Shown in pieces: positions 5,420 through 6,648 of a DNA stretch of 6,648 nt (within the stretch, counting starts at the first letter, position 1; every line of letters begins with the position of its first letter). The stretch lies in NCBI GenBank assembly GCA_964543235.1, contig CAZIXE010000114.1:1-6648 (forward strand), given 5' to 3'. Below the pieces are notes generated by a model. The model searched no databases. It was not told the DNA's origin and saw only the letters and a program-made list of their open reading frames with translations. Origin of the DNA: JANMMJ01 sp964543235. GTDB taxonomy: Bacteria > Pseudomonadota > Alphaproteobacteria > Rhizobiales > Aestuariivirgaceae. Position numbers and translations under genes: made by a program.

Positions 5420-6568
5420 ATGGCTGACCCCCGGCGCAAAGAAGCTCCCCTGCCGCGCGGCATTCTGCCCGCCCATGCCGTCCAACGGCTTGTTGACGCG
5501 GGAAACGTTCTTTTGGAGCGCCCTGCCGACGCCGACCAGATCCAGCCAGCAAGCCTTGATCTGCGCCTCGGAGAACACGCCTATCGGGTGCGTGCCTCGT
5601 TCCTGCCAGGACCAAAGCAGCCGGTCGCGGAAAGGCTGAGGGCGCTGGCGTTGCACCGTATCCCCCTGGCCGACGGGGCGGTGCTCGAGACGGGTTGCGT
5701 CTACATCGTACCGCTGCTCGAAGGGCTGAGGCTACCGCCTGGAATCTCGGCGGCGGCCAACCCCAAGAGCTCGACGGGGCGCCTTGACATCTTCACGCGG
5801 ATAATCGCCGACCATGCGCATGAGTTCGACAAGGTTCCCGAAGCCTATGAGGGTCCGCTCTATGCCGAAATCAGCCCGAGAAGCTTCTCCATCCTGGTGC
5901 GCAGCGGCTCCCGGCTGTCACAAATCCGGTTCCGCGCCGGCCCGCCGCTAGCCTCCGATGAAATCATCTCCAGACTGCATGCGAGCGAGCAGCTCATCTC
6001 GACGGGAGATGCCAATATCGACAACGGCATTGCACTGTCGGTCGACCTCGCCGGGGATGATCGCAGCCAGCCAATCGGTTTCCGTGCCAAGCCACATTCG
6101 GGACTGGTCGATGTCGATTGCAAGAATGCGCTGGATGTTCTCGACTACTGGGAACCGATCTGGCAGCGAGGCTCGCTCATTCTCGATCCCGACCAGTTCT
6201 ACATACTTGCCTCCAAGGAGGCAGTGCGGGTGCCGCCGACCCACGCTGCCGAGATGGTGCCCTTCAATCCGCTGGTGGGCGAGTTCCGCGTTCACTATGC
6301 GGGCTTCTTCGACCCGGGCTTCGGCCACCAGGCCGGCGGCGGCGAAGGGTCGCGGGCGGTCCTCGAGGTGCGCTCGCATGAGGTGCCGTTCATCCTCGAG
6401 GACGGGCAGATCATCGGACGTCTCATCTACGAGCCCCTGACCGAGGCTCCAAAGCGCGTCTACGGGCAGGACATCGGTTCCAATTACCAAAAGCAGGGAC
6501 TGAAACTGTCGAAGCACTTCAAACCCTTCACCCCCTTGACCGGCGCAGGCGGCGGCATCATCCTGTGA
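5420..6568 (+). CDS. dcd: dCTP deaminase, long two-domain form (DCD family)
   Basis: Deaminates dCTP to dUTP and ammonia in the cytoplasm; dUTPase then supplies dUMP for thymidylate synthesis. The 382-residue product is about twice the size of E. coli Dcd and matches the long alphaproteobacterial form made of two dUTPase-like folds. The first unit has GILPAHAVQRL (14-24), IQPASLDLRLG (41-51), KSSTGR (116-121, the counterpart of RSSLAR) and LYAEISPRSF (147-156, E150). The second has DPDQFYILASKEAVRVPP (256-273), YAGFFDPGFG (293-302) and AVLEVRSHEVPF (313-324, E316, aligned with the catalytic glutamate of E. coli Dcd), then SNYQKQGLKLSKHF (354-367), like the usual Dcd tail. The ATG at 5420 was chosen by homology. 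The frame stays open back to a GTG at 5252, so the N terminus is uncertain, and no clear ribosome site precedes 5420. A tRNA gene follows after 5 bp. Confidence 0.9.
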   Translation: MADPRRKEAPLPRGILPAHAVQRLVDAGNVLLERPADADQIQPASLDLRLGEHAYRVRASFLPGPKQPVAERLRALALHRIPLADGAVLETGCVYIVPLLEGLRLPPGISAAANPKSSTGRLDIFTRIIADHAHEFDKVPEAYEGPLYAEISPRSFSILVRSGSRLSQIRFRAGPPLASDEIISRLHASEQLISTGDANIDNGIALSVDLAGDDRSQPIGFRAKPHSGLVDVDCKNALDVLDYWEPIWQRGSLILDPDQFYILASKEAVRVPPTHAAEMVPFNPLVGEFRVHYAGFFDPGFGHQAGGGEGSRAVLEVRSHEVPFILEDGQIIGRLIYEPLTEAPKRVYGQDIGSNYQKQGLKLSKHFKPFTPLTGAGGGIIL

Positions 6569-6573
6569 CAGGC

Positions 6574-6648
6574 GCGGGCGTAGTTCAGTGGTAGAACGAC
6601 AGCTTCCCAAGCTGTATGTCGAGGGTTCGATTCCCTTCGCCCGCTCCA
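6574..6648 (+). tRNA. tRNA-Gly, anticodon CCC
   Basis: A complete cloverleaf of 75 nt. The acceptor stem GCGGGCG (6574-6580) pairs with CGCCCGC (6638-6644). The D stem is GTTC/GAAC (6583-6586 with 6594-6597). The anticodon stem ACAGC (6599-6603) pairs with GCTGT (6611-6615) around the loop TTCCCAA, placing anticodon CCC at 6606-6608. The T arm is GAGGG-TTCGATT-CCCTT (6621-6637), with one G-T pair. The discriminator base is T and CCA is encoded. The anticodon reads GGG glycine codons. It starts 5 bp after the dcd stop, so it is either processed from a dcd transcript or made from a promoter inside the dcd 3' end. Confidence 0.96.

Noticed and set aside
5056..5463. Minus-strand open frame of 135 codons overlapping apaG and the spacer
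   Set aside because: Most of it lies out of frame over apaG, the rest is spacer, and the product matches no family I recognise.
1..6648. CRISPR array, phage genes or a defence or other novel gene system
   Set aside because: No regularly spaced repeats beyond the two-copy repeat at 2-51 are present, and every convincing reading frame belongs to a known housekeeping family.

Overview
The window is ordinary, densely packed chromosomal housekeeping DNA, most likely from an alphaproteobacterium. The support for this is the GC-rich sequence, the long double-domain form of dCTP deaminase (typical of Alphaproteobacteria), the argD-argF-hslO gene order, and a sigma-70-like promoter matching the alphaproteobacterial TTGAC consensus. 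No finer taxonomic placement can be made from the sequence alone.

Layout. (1) Positions 1-153 hold a 25-bp imperfect tandem repeat at the left edge, a good promoter (TTGACC-17-TATAAG) and a GC hairpin in the leader. (2) On the plus strand, argD (154-1338), argF (1348-2283) and hslO (2280-3203) form a tight operon with a 9-nt gap and then a 4-bp ATGA overlap. (3) On the minus strand, apaG (4830-5222), argE (3667-4830) and yccF (3185-3628) form a second operon that faces the first. The stop regions of hslO and yccF overlap by 19 bp. (4) A 197-bp divergent spacer (5223-5419) holds a plus-oriented intrinsic-terminator-like hairpin. (5) dcd (5420-6568) is on the plus strand. It is followed after 5 bp by a complete tRNA-Gly(CCC) gene, 6574-6648, whose encoded CCA is the last base of the window.

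How the genes fit together. ArgD, ArgE and ArgF carry out three successive steps of arginine synthesis: N-acetylglutamate semialdehyde to N-acetylornithine, then ornithine, then citrulline. They are split between two convergent operons. HslO is a redox-activated chaperone, ApaG a small beta-sandwich protein of uncertain role, YccF an inner-membrane protein of unknown function, and Dcd makes dUTP for thymidylate synthesis.

I found no convincing previously undescribed system: no phage, defence, CRISPR or intact mobile element. The points most worth a second look are the terminator-like hairpin upstream of dcd, the repeat at the left edge that may be an insertion-sequence end, the degenerate duplicated architecture of Dcd, and the dcd/tRNA junction.
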